20,706 nucleotides of DNA from an uncultured Eubacterium sp. (GTDB lineage: Bacteria; Bacillota; Clostridia; Lachnospirales; Lachnospiraceae), in NCBI GenBank assembly GCA_910584645.1, contig CAJUAU010000028.1, positions 15,461 through 36,166 of the forward strand, given 5' to 3'. The notes under the pieces are model-generated. The model ran no database searches and had not been told where the DNA came from. It saw nothing but the letters and a program-made list of their open reading frames with translations. Within the stretch, counting starts at the first letter, position 1, and every line of letters starts with the position of its first letter. The translations under genes were made by a program, and so were the position numbers. Positions 13,215-20,706 of this stretch are shown piece by piece.

Positions 13215-13542
13215 ATAAAACAACTCCTTCCCTGTCAATATTGGCATAAAACGGATAATTTACAACCCATTTTTCAAAATGCTCTTTACTTTTAGCAATC
13301 GGTTTAATATCAATGTCATTATCCATATTAAAATCATATGTCATATAAGAAAGTTTCTGGCTGTATGACTTCAACTCCATGTCAGACATATCAATCAATA
13401 TCATAAGGTCAACATCTGAATCTGGCCCGAAATCCCCCCTGGCATAAGAACCATACAGGATTACTTTTCGCAAATTTGAACCATATATTTTCTGAACCTG
13501 TGCAATATACTTTTCCATCAAAGCATTCATTGTCTGCAACAT
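13201..13542 (-). CDS. mntA: Minimal nucleotidyltransferase antitoxin (MntA-like)
   Basis: This is a 113-aa small nucleotidyltransferase. The signature GS-X10-DxD is complete: GSYARGDFGPDSDVDL at about residues 31-46, with a third acidic site in DIDIKPI further on. These residues bind Mg-ATP in the family. GGAGG lies 7 to 8 nt before ATG 13542, and the TGA overlaps the hepT start. By analogy with characterised MNT/HEPN pairs it modifies the HEPN toxin with AMP and so acts as antitoxin. The pair sits alone between the malQ block and accessory surface genes, which fits a mobile defence or addiction unit. No clear promoter was found in the 70 bp upstream of it. Confidence 0.87.
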   Translation of the reverse strand: MLQTMNALMEKYIAQVQKIYGSNLRKVILYGSYARGDFGPDSDVDLMILIDMSDMELKSYSQKLSYMTYDFNMDNDIDIKPIAKSKEHFEKWVVNYPFYANIDREGVVLYGAA

Positions 13543-13613
13543 AGTCCCGCCTCCCTCGTCCTCATTTCATTTTCCCTATTTTAATTGTTACTCATAATAG
13601 ATTCGACCGTCCG

Positions 13614-13730
13614 TTATTTTTTATCCTCGCCCAGCAGCTTCTCAAAATCTTTCTGGCAGACAGGATGAGAAGCATTCACTGTTCCAAAATCGTCCAGGGC
13701 TTTTTTAAAGCCCTGCTCCCAGTCTGCCAT
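13614..13730 (-). CDS. Candidate 38-aa small protein overlapping the malQ stop
   Basis: ATG 13730 to TAA 13614 encodes a small hydrophilic protein beginning MADWEQGFKKALDDFG and ending EKLLGEDKK. It overlaps the 3' end of malQ by 26 nt in another frame. The upstream CCAGG at a spacing of 6 nt is only a weak ribosome site, so translation would depend on coupling to malQ. Composition looks protein-like and the frame ends cleanly before mntA, but 38 codons can occur by chance. It has no recognised family. The hairpin AGGGCTTT/AAAGCCCT at about 13696-13713 falls inside it, over the malQ stop. Confidence 0.35.
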   Translation of the reverse strand: MADWEQGFKKALDDFGTVNASHPVCQKDFEKLLGEDKK

Positions 13731-15204
13731 AAAGCCTGGTCATATTCCGGATCTTCTCGCATAAACCATCCGTAAACGCGCCCTTTTCCATACGCCACTG
13801 CCAGTTATGCCCCAGGGTGGAGGGTGTATTGATGCGGGCTGCCGCTGGAAGGCACAGATAATCCTGAGCCGGAATAATGCACAGATCCGCCACACTGCGC
13901 TGTGCCATGGTGATCAGCTGCCAGGTAAGTTTTTTCTTCGTCAGAAAACGGGAGGGCAGGTTCATATACCGAAGCGCTACATCCCGGTCCTCTTTCGACA
14001 TCTCCTCCCACCAGCCATATGTTGTCTGATTGTCATGAGTCCCCGTGTATACCACACAGTTCGATGTATAATTATGGGGCATATAATCGCTTTCTTCTCT
14101 GGAATCAAATGCAAACTGCAGCACCTTCATCCCCGGATAACCGGTATCCTTCAAAAGTTTCCCTACGCTGTCTGTCAAAAAGCCAAGATCCTCTGCGATG
14201 ATCTCCCTCTTCCCCAGTTTCTCTTCCATCACTTCAAAAAGACGTATCCCTGGTCCCTGTTCCCATGCGCCATTGACTGCAGTGGGCTCTCCGTAGGGGA
14301 TGGCATAATATTCATCAAAGCCCCGGAAATGATCGATGCGCACCATATCATACCACTTAAAACAATGGGTGATCCGCTTCAGCCACCAGTCAAATCCCGT
14401 TTTTTGGTGGTACTCCCAGTCATACAATGGATTGCCCCAGAGCTGCCCCGTCTCGGAAAAAGCGTCCGGCGGACATCCTGCCACCGCCCTGGGCTCCAGA
14501 TCCTCCGTAAACTGAAACAGCTCCGGATGCGACCAGGCATCGGCGCTGTCCAGCGCCACATAGATCGGTATATCCCCGATGATCTGCACCCCTTTTTCGT
14601 TGGCATAGGTCTTTAGCTGCCTCCACTGCTCGTCAAATTCATACTGCAGAAACATATAAAAATACACATCATCTTCATATATATCCCGATAACGGACCAG
14701 TGTCTCAGGCTTGCGCCGCTTGAGTTCTTCCTCCCATTCCAGAAAGCTCTGCCCTCCCTTGCTGTCCTTCACTGCCATAAAAAGTGCATAATCCGGCAGC
14801 CAGTCATCATTGGCCTCTACAAATTCCAAAAACTTTTTATCTTCCCGGATCCCGCTATTTTTATAGGCCCTCCGCAGCAGGGGAAAACGCTTGTTGTAAA
14901 GAGCTTCATAATTCACATATTTCCCGTCGTCCCAAAGCCCGGACTGCTCCAGGTCCCTTTTGGCAAGATACCCCTTGCGCACCAGTTCATCCAGCGCGAT
15001 ATAATAAGGGTTTCCCGCAAATGTGGAAAAGGACTGGTAGGGGGAATCCCCAAAACCGGTAGGTCCCATGGGAAGGATCTGCCAGTACCTCTGACCGGCA
15101 CTCACCAGCGTATCCACAAAATCAAACGCGCTTCTGTCAAATGCCCCGATCCCATATTCCGATGGAAGACTGGATACCGGAAGCAGTATTCCGCTCGCTC
15201 TCAT
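13705..15204 (-). CDS. malQ: 4-alpha-glucanotransferase (amylomaltase, GH77)
   Basis: This is a 499-aa cytoplasmic enzyme that transfers alpha-1,4-glucan segments between maltodextrins, used in maltodextrin and glycogen metabolism. GH77 text is clear from the first residues (RASGILLPVSSLPSEYGIGAF, YWQILPMGPTG). Counting from an ATG one codon upstream at 15207, the nucleophile is Asp292 (VRIDHFRGF), the acid/base Glu339 (IIAEDLG) and the stabilising Asp392 (TGTHDNQTTYGWW). GDIPIYVALDSADAW is also diagnostic. Length is normal for the family. Two ATGs lie in tandem; GAGGAG is 3 nt before the first and 6 nt before the second, so I favour the second. It begins 20 nt after the lipoprotein stop and is probably co-transcribed with it. 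No glycogen genes are in view. Confidence 0.95.
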   Translation of the reverse strand: MRASGILLPVSSLPSEYGIGAFDRSAFDFVDTLVSAGQRYWQILPMGPTGFGDSPYQSFSTFAGNPYYIALDELVRKGYLAKRDLEQSGLWDDGKYVNYEALYNKRFPLLRRAYKNSGIREDKKFLEFVEANDDWLPDYALFMAVKDSKGGQSFLEWEEELKRRKPETLVRYRDIYEDDVYFYMFLQYEFDEQWRQLKTYANEKGVQIIGDIPIYVALDSADAWSHPELFQFTEDLEPRAVAGCPPDAFSETGQLWGNPLYDWEYHQKTGFDWWLKRITHCFKWYDMVRIDHFRGFDEYYAIPYGEPTAVNGAWEQGPGIRLFEVMEEKLGKREIIAEDLGFLTDSVGKLLKDTGYPGMKVLQFAFDSREESDYMPHNYTSNCVVYTGTHDNQTTYGWWEEMSKEDRDVALRYMNLPSRFLTKKKLTWQLITMAQRSVADLCIIPAQDYLCLPAAARINTPSTLGHNWQWRMEKGAFTDGLCEKIRNMTRLYGRLGAGL

Positions 15205-15224
15205 CATTTACTCCTCTTTTCTCT

Positions 15225-16226
15225 CTATTTTGCCAGAAGTGACTTACTTACCTTCACCTCATATTTTTCCGCCCAATTTTCATAAGCGGTCTGAAAAACC
15301 CGGTTCTGTTCTTCTGAAATGTACTGCTCCCAGTAAGCATTGTTCAGTCTCTCCGTACTTGTTTTCAGACAGTACATAATATAAAAACCATCTTTTTCCT
15401 CCACCACGCCGCTGGTGGTATAACGCTTCATGGAAAGCGCGGTGCTGGCGAGGCCGGTCCGGCTGTCCAGGCTGCCAAGGATCACCTCTTTCGGAGCTTT
15501 TCCTGTTTTGTCCTTAACAAAAGAAGTAAAATTCCCAGTGTATTGCCCCAGTTCAGCCGACAGGGCATTTGCCTTATTTCTGACCTGCTCACGGTTTGTA
15601 TCATCTGCCTCAAGATGAAGCAGCAGAACCTTTGCCGCCTGCACTTCTTTTCTGTCAATCGCCGCCGAAGTTGTCACATCATATACCTTTCTCGCCACTT
15701 CATTTTCCTCAAAAATCCGGTACATGATATCCCTTGTAATGCCATTAGCCTGCTGTACTTCCGGCGGGATCGTCGCCAGGTACTGATCTGCCTTGTGGTC
15801 AATGTCCTCTTTTTCATCGATTCCCAGACTGACCCCCTGCTCTGCTCCTGCCTTGTTCATTACCTTGATCTGAATGATCAGACGCAGGATATCCTCAATG
15901 GCAGCTTGTCCAACGGTGGCATCTCCCAGTTTATAATCCCACACCTCTGCCGAAAGAACGCCCTCGTACTGGTTTTTCAGGAACCAGCTGTATACCCGGT
16001 ACTCATCATAGCTTACTGCAGCTTCCCCCACACCGATCACCGTGGAGTCGCTTTTCAGCTCTCCATTGGTAACAGCTGCTGCCTTTTCTGCCTTTGGAAC
16101 CTCAATTTCCTTGTTCTCTCCATCATCAGAACAGGCGGCAGTCCCCAATACCACTGCTGCCACTGCGATGCTGCAGATTATTCTCCTGCATATAGTACGA
16201 AACCCTCTGTTTAACTTATTCTTCAT
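15225..16226 (-). CDS. Foldase-like lipoprotein (SurA/PrsA-type peptidyl-prolyl isomerase relative)
   Basis: This is a 333-aa exported lipoprotein. ATG 16226 is chosen because GGAGGAG lies 7 nt before it and a signal peptide follows (MKNKLNRGFRTICRRIICS, then VVLGTAAC with lipobox Cys near residue 32). An upstream in-frame extension to 16484 only reads through mfd in another frame. After a charged linker, residues about 60-190 resemble the SurA_N chaperone domain (VGEAAVSYDEYRVYSWFLKN, LRLIIQIKVMNKAGAEQGV). The parvulin-like part, about 205-310 (VQAAKVLLLHLEADD to VVEEKDGFYIMYCL), lacks the usual GGDLG motif, so isomerase activity is doubtful and a chaperone role more likely. It overlaps the mfd stop by 11 nt and precedes malQ. 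It probably assists folding of secreted proteins at the outer face of the membrane. Confidence 0.82.
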   Translation of the reverse strand: MKNKLNRGFRTICRRIICSIAVAAVVLGTAACSDDGENKEIEVPKAEKAAAVTNGELKSDSTVIGVGEAAVSYDEYRVYSWFLKNQYEGVLSAEVWDYKLGDATVGQAAIEDILRLIIQIKVMNKAGAEQGVSLGIDEKEDIDHKADQYLATIPPEVQQANGITRDIMYRIFEENEVARKVYDVTTSAAIDRKEVQAAKVLLLHLEADDTNREQVRNKANALSAELGQYTGNFTSFVKDKTGKAPKEVILGSLDSRTGLASTALSMKRYTTSGVVEEKDGFYIMYCLKTSTERLNNAYWEQYISEEQNRVFQTAYENWAEKYEVKVSKSLLAK

Positions 16227-19200
16227 TGTGCGTCTCCTCCATTTTTTTATCCTGTCGCTTGATCTCTCCAATTCTATCCACCACATAGTCCAACTGGAGC
16301 AAAAGCTCTCCGTCTTCCTGGGGGATGTATACAAAATATGGCGTTGCATCTGGAACAAAGCGAAGCCGTTTTCCGAATTCTCCCACAAGAGGCGGAATTT
16401 TCTCCGGCGCCACCTCTGCCTGAGGATACATTGTGATCCGTACCCCGCCCGGTTTCTCTGCCACAGCAGTAATGAAATTTTCATGTGCCTTTACTTTAAG
16501 CAGGGCAATATCCAGCAGGTTGCACACGCTCTGGGGCGGCTCCCCAAAACGGTCAATCAGTTCATCCAGAATGTCGTCCTTCTCCGCCACTGTCTCAATG
16601 TCCGCGATCCGTTTATACACATCCAGTTTCTGAAACTCATTTGGTATATAATCCGGTGGAATATAACCATCCACCTTTACATCAATATTAGTCTCGAACT
16701 CGTCGCTTTCCACCTTCTCGCCTTTCAACCGTTTCACCGCCTCATTCAACATCTTGCAGTACAGGTCGTACCCCACCGCCTCCATATGTCCATGCTGTTT
16801 GGCGCCCAGAAGGTTTCCAGCTCCCCGGATCTCCAGGTCCCTCATAGATATCTTAAACCCTGATCCCAGTTCTGTAAACTCTTTTATTGCGGCCAGACGC
16901 TTTTCCGCCACTTCTTTGAGCATTTTATCCCGTTTATACATCAAAAAAGCGTAAGCAGTCCGGTTCGAGCGTCCCACCCGCCCTCTCAGCTGATACAGCT
17001 GGGAAAGCCCTAGTTTGTCAGCTTCGTCTATAATGATCGTATTGACATTCGGAATATCCAGCCCGGTTTCTACAATCGTAGTAGAAACCAGGACGTCAAT
17101 GTCGCCATTGACGAAGGAAAACATTGTATTTTCCAGTTCCCTTTCATTCATCTGCCCGTGGGCATAGCTGACCACCGCCTCCGGCACCAGCTTCGCCACC
17201 TCGCCGGCGATGATATCCATATTGGCAACCCGATTATACACATAATATACCTGGCCGCCCCGTCCGATCTCCCTCAGAATAGCCTCCCGGACGATCTCCC
17301 CATTTTTCTCCATGACAAAAGTCTGGATCGGCATGCGGTCCACCGGCGCCTCCTCCAGCACACTCATATCCCGGATCCCTACCAGGCTCATGTGAAGTGT
17401 ACGGGGAATCGGCGTAGCTGTGAGAGTCAGCACATCAATATCATTTTTCAGCTGTTTCAATTTTTCTTTATGGGTCACGCCAAACCGCTGTTCCTCGTCG
17501 ACGATCAGCAGTCCCAGATCCTTGTAACCCACATTTTTCCCAAGAAGTTTGTGGGTTCCGATGACAATGTCCACCCTGCCCTTTTTCAGCTTCTCTATCG
17601 TTTCCCGGTTCTCCTTGGGCGTCCTGAGCCGGGACAACATCCCTACTTCGACGCTGAAATCCCGCATCCGCTGGACAAAGGTATTGTAATGCTGTCCCGC
17701 AAGAATGGTTGTAGGTACCAGAAGCGCCACCTGCTTTCCGTCCATCACTGCCTTAAAGGCAGCGCGGATGGCGATCTCCGTCTTGCCATATCCCACATCC
17801 CCACAGATCAGACGATCCATGATCCTGGGGCTCTCCATATCCTGCTTTGCCGCCTCGATAGCACGCAGCTGGTCCTCGGTCTCCTCGTAGGGAAACAGCT
17901 CTTCAAATTCTTTCTGCCACACCGTATCTTTCTCAAATGCGTGCCCTTGTCTCGCCTGCCGCTTAGCATACAGCTCCACCAGCTCTTCGGCAATCTCCTT
18001 CACCGCACCCTTTACCCGTGACTTGGTCTTCTTCCACTCCGGCGAATTCAGGCGGTTGAGCTTTGGCACCTTTTCCGCGTCACCACCGGCGTATTTCTGC
18101 AAAAGCTCCAGGGAAGTGGCGGGAATATACAAGTTACTCCCACCTGCATAAGACACCTTCAGATAATCTTTCGTGATATGGTCCACTTCGATCTTTTCGA
18201 TCCCCTCATATATGCCAAGCCCGTGATTTTCATGAACTACGTAATCTCCAATCTTTAAGTCATTAAAACTGTGGATCGCCGCTCCCTCATACTTTTTCGG
18301 CTTTCTCTTGCGGGTCTTTTTTGTCCCGCCAAAAATATCTCCCTCGGTAAGCACGACAAAACGAAGGTTGGGATACTCAAACCCCTTCCGCAGATTTCCC
18401 TTGGCGATCATTACCTCTCCCGGAAGCAGTTCATGCTCCATATCCCTTCCATAAAATGCCACCACATCAAAGTCCTGCAGATCCTGGCAAAGCCTCTCGC
18501 CCCTTGTCCTGGAACCAGACAGTACCAGCACCCGGTAACCATTCTTTTTCAACCGCTGGATATCCTTCGCCAGCAGTGAAAAATTATTATTATAGGAAGG
18601 CGCTGACTGCACCTGAAAATTGAATTTGCGCTTCACTGCAAATTCTTTTACCGCCATATCCAGGGTGGTAAGGAGCAGCACCGGCAGGTCTCCCAGCTTT
18701 TTCAGCACAATGGGCAGTGAAAATAGAACTTCCATCTGCGTAGGCAGAATATATCCTTTTTCCAGCCGGCTCACCATGCTCTCACGAAATTCAAACTCCA
18801 CCGCCTCGCCCTTTTCCACACACCGGCTGGGCTCATCTACAAACACCCGCACATCCTCCCCGGCAAAATAGTCAAAAAAGGACTGTACCTCCCCGGTAAA
18901 ATAACTCACATAGCTTTCCAGATTTACCAGCCCATGATAGATCTGATAATTTTCCCGGAAGCTCTCCACATTTTCCCGCAGCCTGGCGGCTTCCTCTACT
19001 TTTCCCTCTTCCTTAAATCTAGAGACGCATTCTTTTAATTCCTTTTCAATCCTGCGCATCCCCGCCAGCACCTGGTCTTCTTCCAAAAATATCTCCGTCG
19101 CTGGATAGATGCTGACCTCTTCTATATTTTCCACGGACCGCTGGCTCTCCACGTCGATCCGCCGGATATTGTCCACTTCGTCTCCCCAGAGCTCAATACG

Positions 19201-19800
19201 GCAGGGGCAGTCCTCCGTCAGCGGAAATACATCAATAATGCCGCCCCGCACAGAAAATTCTCCCTCTTTACTCACCTGGGATACATTTTCATAGCCAATA
19301 TACACCAGACCGCTGCGGAAAGATTCCAGCTCCAGCACATCCCCGATCTTAACCTCCATGCTGTGGTCTTTGTACATGGAAAACGGCAGACAGTAGTCCA
19401 TCCCCCCATCGATGGTGGTCACAATGGTAGTCGGCTTCTTTTCCATCAGTCTCTTGATCACCTTCAGCCGTTCTTTCACGATCGCCTGCCCGTGAACATC
19501 CGCACTGTAAAAAATGAAGTCTTTCGCCGGATAATACATTGTCTCTGGAATCTCGCCGTCTTCGGAAACGCCGCTCCTGCCCTCATACAGTTTCAGATCT
19601 TCCACCAGTTCTTTCGCCCGGACCTCATTGTGGGTGATGATCAGGCGAAACCGACAGTCTGCTCCCGCCCCGGCGATCATATGGCTCTTCTGGGTATCCA
19701 TACAGCCTACCAGCTGAACCGGAAACTCACCCTTTTTCATGGAAGTATTCAGTTGGTCAAATTCCTCCAGTTCCCGGAGGGGTGCGAGTAATGTGTTCAT
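16216..19800 (-). CDS. mfd: Transcription-repair coupling factor
   Basis: This 1194-aa ATP-dependent translocase removes RNA polymerase stalled at DNA damage and recruits UvrA. Domains in order: a UvrB-like N-terminal module (about 25-400), a CarD-like RNA polymerase interaction domain (about 513-590, KIGDYVVHENHGLGIYEGI), the RecG-type helicase with Walker A GDVGYGKTE (667-675), Walker B VDEEQRFG (767-774), TATPIPRTL (794-802) and RGRVGRSNRTAYAF (939-952), and a C-terminal TRCF domain. All helicase motifs are intact and length is normal. ATG 19800 has AGAGGG a few bases before it. The stop overlaps the lipoprotein start by 11 nt, so the two are translationally coupled. A 182-bp gap with two hairpins separates it from pth, so it may have its own promoter, though none is convincing. 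Confidence 0.98.
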   Translation of the reverse strand: MNTLLAPLRELEEFDQLNTSMKKGEFPVQLVGCMDTQKSHMIAGAGADCRFRLIITHNEVRAKELVEDLKLYEGRSGVSEDGEIPETMYYPAKDFIFYSADVHGQAIVKERLKVIKRLMEKKPTTIVTTIDGGMDYCLPFSMYKDHSMEVKIGDVLELESFRSGLVYIGYENVSQVSKEGEFSVRGGIIDVFPLTEDCPCRIELWGDEVDNIRRIDVESQRSVENIEEVSIYPATEIFLEEDQVLAGMRRIEKELKECVSRFKEEGKVEEAARLRENVESFRENYQIYHGLVNLESYVSYFTGEVQSFFDYFAGEDVRVFVDEPSRCVEKGEAVEFEFRESMVSRLEKGYILPTQMEVLFSLPIVLKKLGDLPVLLLTTLDMAVKEFAVKRKFNFQVQSAPSYNNNFSLLAKDIQRLKKNGYRVLVLSGSRTRGERLCQDLQDFDVVAFYGRDMEHELLPGEVMIAKGNLRKGFEYPNLRFVVLTEGDIFGGTKKTRKRKPKKYEGAAIHSFNDLKIGDYVVHENHGLGIYEGIEKIEVDHITKDYLKVSYAGGSNLYIPATSLELLQKYAGGDAEKVPKLNRLNSPEWKKTKSRVKGAVKEIAEELVELYAKRQARQGHAFEKDTVWQKEFEELFPYEETEDQLRAIEAAKQDMESPRIMDRLICGDVGYGKTEIAIRAAFKAVMDGKQVALLVPTTILAGQHYNTFVQRMRDFSVEVGMLSRLRTPKENRETIEKLKKGRVDIVIGTHKLLGKNVGYKDLGLLIVDEEQRFGVTHKEKLKQLKNDIDVLTLTATPIPRTLHMSLVGIRDMSVLEEAPVDRMPIQTFVMEKNGEIVREAILREIGRGGQVYYVYNRVANMDIIAGEVAKLVPEAVVSYAHGQMNERELENTMFSFVNGDIDVLVSTTIVETGLDIPNVNTIIIDEADKLGLSQLYQLRGRVGRSNRTAYAFLMYKRDKMLKEVAEKRLAAIKEFTELGSGFKISMRDLEIRGAGNLLGAKQHGHMEAVGYDLYCKMLNEAVKRLKGEKVESDEFETNIDVKVDGYIPPDYIPNEFQKLDVYKRIADIETVAEKDDILDELIDRFGEPPQSVCNLLDIALLKVKAHENFITAVAEKPGGVRITMYPQAEVAPEKIPPLVGEFGKRLRFVPDATPYFVYIPQEDGELLLQLDYVVDRIGEIKRQDKKMEETHNEE

Positions 19801-19867
19801 CTTTCCCTCTGCCTTTCTAACTCTGTTTCTGCCTGTCTGATTTTATTACATTTTATGCACAAAAGAA

Positions 19868-19890
19868 GCGCACAATTTTTCATTGTGCGT
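19868..19890 (-). terminator. Hairpin, possible terminator after pth
   Basis: CGCACAAT (19869-19876) and ATTGTGCG (19882-19889) form a perfect 8-bp stem with a 5-nt loop. The minus-strand tail is CTTCTTTTG; the plus-strand tail is TCCTTTTT, so it could work in either direction. It lies about 95 nt past the pth stop and 70 nt before the mfd start. Confidence 0.5.
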
Positions 19891-19915
19891 CCTTTTTCAT
19901 TTGCGTGAAAGTATT

Positions 19916-19943
19916 CGGGCACTCTCGCAAAGTGCGATGCCCG
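19916..19943. terminator. Second nested hairpin in the pth-mfd gap
   Basis: CGGGCA (19916-19921) pairs with TGCCCG (19938-19943), and inside it TCGCA (19925-19929) pairs with TGCGA (19933-19937), giving 11 bp with a 3-nt bulge. In the plus direction TTTTTT follows 8 nt later; no T-run follows in the minus direction. It may end antisense transcription or form a structured pth 3' end. Confidence 0.4.
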
Positions 19944-19982
19944 TGGTTTGCTTTTTTATTATATATTATTTCCCTGGAAAAA

Positions 19983-20555
19983 TCAAGATTTCCGCCTGGC
20001 ATTGTACCGATTCATCGCAGCATCTACACCCTCTGTTACGATCATCTCCACCGCTTCGACAGCGAGATCCAGCACCTCGCCCATAGCCTTTTCATCCTCC
20101 CTGGAAAATCTGCCCAGCACATGGCGCACCAGATCGCCACCCTCCGGCTTCGCTCCCACTCCTACCTTCACCCGCGGAAACTCGTTGGTTCCCAGGTGCT
20201 GGATAATACTCTTGATGCCATTGTGCCCACCGGCACTTCCTTTCCTCCGCACCCGGAGCTGCCCCACTTCGAGATCAATGTCATCAAAGGCAATGATGAT
20301 GTCCTCCGGCTCAATCTTATAATAGTCGGCGATGCTCCTGACACTCTCTCCGCTCAGATTCATATATGTCTGGGGCTGGGCAATGATCACCTTCTCACCC
20401 CCGATAAATCCCTTGCCACATACCGCTTTATGCTCCTTGCTGCCCAACGGTATATTATATTGGTCTGAAATGCGGGCTATCACACCAAAACCGATGTTAT
20501 GTCTCGTCCCCGCATAGTCTCTTCCTGGATTTCCAAGTCCCACAATGAGTTTCAT
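19983..20555 (-). CDS. pth: Peptidyl-tRNA hydrolase
   Basis: This 190-aa cytoplasmic enzyme cleaves the ester bond of peptidyl-tRNA released from stalled ribosomes and so recycles tRNA. The family opening KLIVGLGNPGRDYAGTRHNIGF carries Asn9 and the catalytic His19. Asn66 (QTYMNLSGE), Asp91 (AFDDIDL) and Asn112 (SAGGHNGIKS) complete the known catalytic and substrate-binding set. Length and ending are normal for bacteria. ATG 20555 has AAAGGA about 13 nt upstream, a rather long spacing, but the family alignment fixes this start. It lies upstream of mfd in the same direction, an order often seen in Firmicutes (family knowledge). The upstream 150 bp is pyrimidine-rich on the coding strand, with no clear promoter. 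Confidence 0.98.
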   Translation of the reverse strand: MKLIVGLGNPGRDYAGTRHNIGFGVIARISDQYNIPLGSKEHKAVCGKGFIGGEKVIIAQPQTYMNLSGESVRSIADYYKIEPEDIIIAFDDIDLEVGQLRVRRKGSAGGHNGIKSIIQHLGTNEFPRVKVGVGAKPEGGDLVRHVLGRFSREDEKAMGEVLDLAVEAVEMIVTEGVDAAMNRYNARRKS

Positions 20556-20621
20556 GATTAATACGGTTTCCTTTCATTGGTTTTTTCTGTTTAGGATACT
20601 GTTTAAGATATTTTAACATAT

Positions 20622-20653
20622 GGGGGGAAGAGGGGCAAGGGGGAATGGGTGGG
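20622..20653 (+). other. G-run tract with G-quadruplex potential
   Basis: Five runs of 3 to 6 G (20622-20627, 20632-20635, 20639-20643, 20647-20649, 20651-20653) are separated by loops of 1 to 4 nt on the plus strand, the template strand for pth. Another G-rich stretch follows at about 20679-20688. This fits the general G3-N1-7 quadruplex pattern. Confidence 0.55.
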
Positions 20654-20660
20654 TTGGTAA

Positions 20661-20679
20661 CGATAATAGATGATTATCG
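20661..20679. repeat. Perfect 7-bp inverted repeat upstream of pth
   Basis: CGATAAT (20661-20667), 5-nt spacer AGATG, ATTATCG (20673-20679). The symmetry and spacing suit a dimeric regulator site or a small hairpin between G-rich tracts about 105 nt upstream of pth. No tail typical of a terminator is seen. Confidence 0.35.
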
Positions 20680-20706
20680 GGAGGGGGGAGAGAGGAATAG
20701 TAGAGA

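Noticed and set aside
13696..13713. AGGGCTTT/AAAGCCCT hairpin as a malQ terminator
   Set aside because: It covers the malQ stop codon itself and no T-run follows on the minus strand.
13807..14616. 269-codon open frame on the plus strand opposite malQ
   Set aside because: It lies wholly antisense to an intact GH77 gene, has no ribosome site and reads as low-complexity Cys/His/Pro-rich text.
16227..16484. N-terminal extension of the foldase-like lipoprotein to 16484
   Set aside because: It only reads mfd in another frame; the real start at 16226 has its own ribosome site and signal peptide.
17158..18021. 287-codon open frame on the plus strand opposite mfd
   Set aside because: It is a shadow of the strongly conserved mfd frame; its His/Leu/Gln-rich composition is typical of antisense reading.
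1..20706. CRISPR array, transposase, tRNA or rRNA genes
   Set aside because: I looked for regularly spaced repeats, insertion-sequence genes, and tRNA or rRNA sequence and saw none.

Overview
The window looks like chromosome of a low-to-moderate GC, Gram-positive anaerobe, most likely a Lachnospiraceae-type Clostridium relative. The clues are a pth-mfd-foldase lipoprotein-malQ block, secreted proteins with BspA-like or other leucine-rich repeats and EF-hand loops, a DUF6273-type surface protein, strong GGAGG ribosome sites and A+T-rich spacers. Every gene I can support lies on the minus strand, so the text below runs from high to low coordinates. Family names come from reading motifs in the translations; no database search was possible.

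Region 1 (about 20.7 to 13.6 kb) is housekeeping. It holds pth (peptidyl-tRNA hydrolase), a gap with two strong hairpins, mfd (transcription-repair coupling factor), a foldase-like lipoprotein whose start overlaps the mfd stop, and malQ (4-alpha-glucanotransferase). A 38-codon candidate ORF overlaps the malQ stop. A G-run tract and a perfect 7-bp inverted repeat lie upstream of pth.

Region 2 (13.5 to 8.3 kb) is mixed accessory DNA. It holds an mntA-hepT type nucleotidyltransferase/HEPN toxin-antitoxin pair, a spacer with a 13-bp perfect inverted repeat next to a plus-strand terminator, a short WG-repeat secreted protein with a good promoter, and a large DUF6273/BspA-like secreted protein broken by a 7-bp tandem duplication. 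Next comes an unannotated small RNA candidate of about 69 nt with its own promoter and terminator, then a REC-like/PAS/GGDEF protein with its own promoter, ending in a terminator.

Region 3 (8.1 kb to the left edge) is the most unusual part and appears to be one operon. A 499-aa cytoplasmic protein resembling the BtrH/C39-like acyltransferase group is followed by an acyl carrier protein that starts at TTG, a PaaK/CapK-like acyl-adenylate ligase, a secreted subtilisin-family protease with an extra C-terminal domain carrying a zinc-phospholipase-C-like HxxxDxxxH motif, and secreted leucine-rich repeat proteins. Two of the repeat proteins are paralogues with an identically placed EF-hand loop, and the last one runs off the window. 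My inference is an intracellular module that activates and loads an acyl or aminoacyl group onto the carrier protein, co-expressed with an extracellular protease and putative adhesion or recognition proteins. The substrate and product are unknown. I regard this as the best candidate for an undescribed system.
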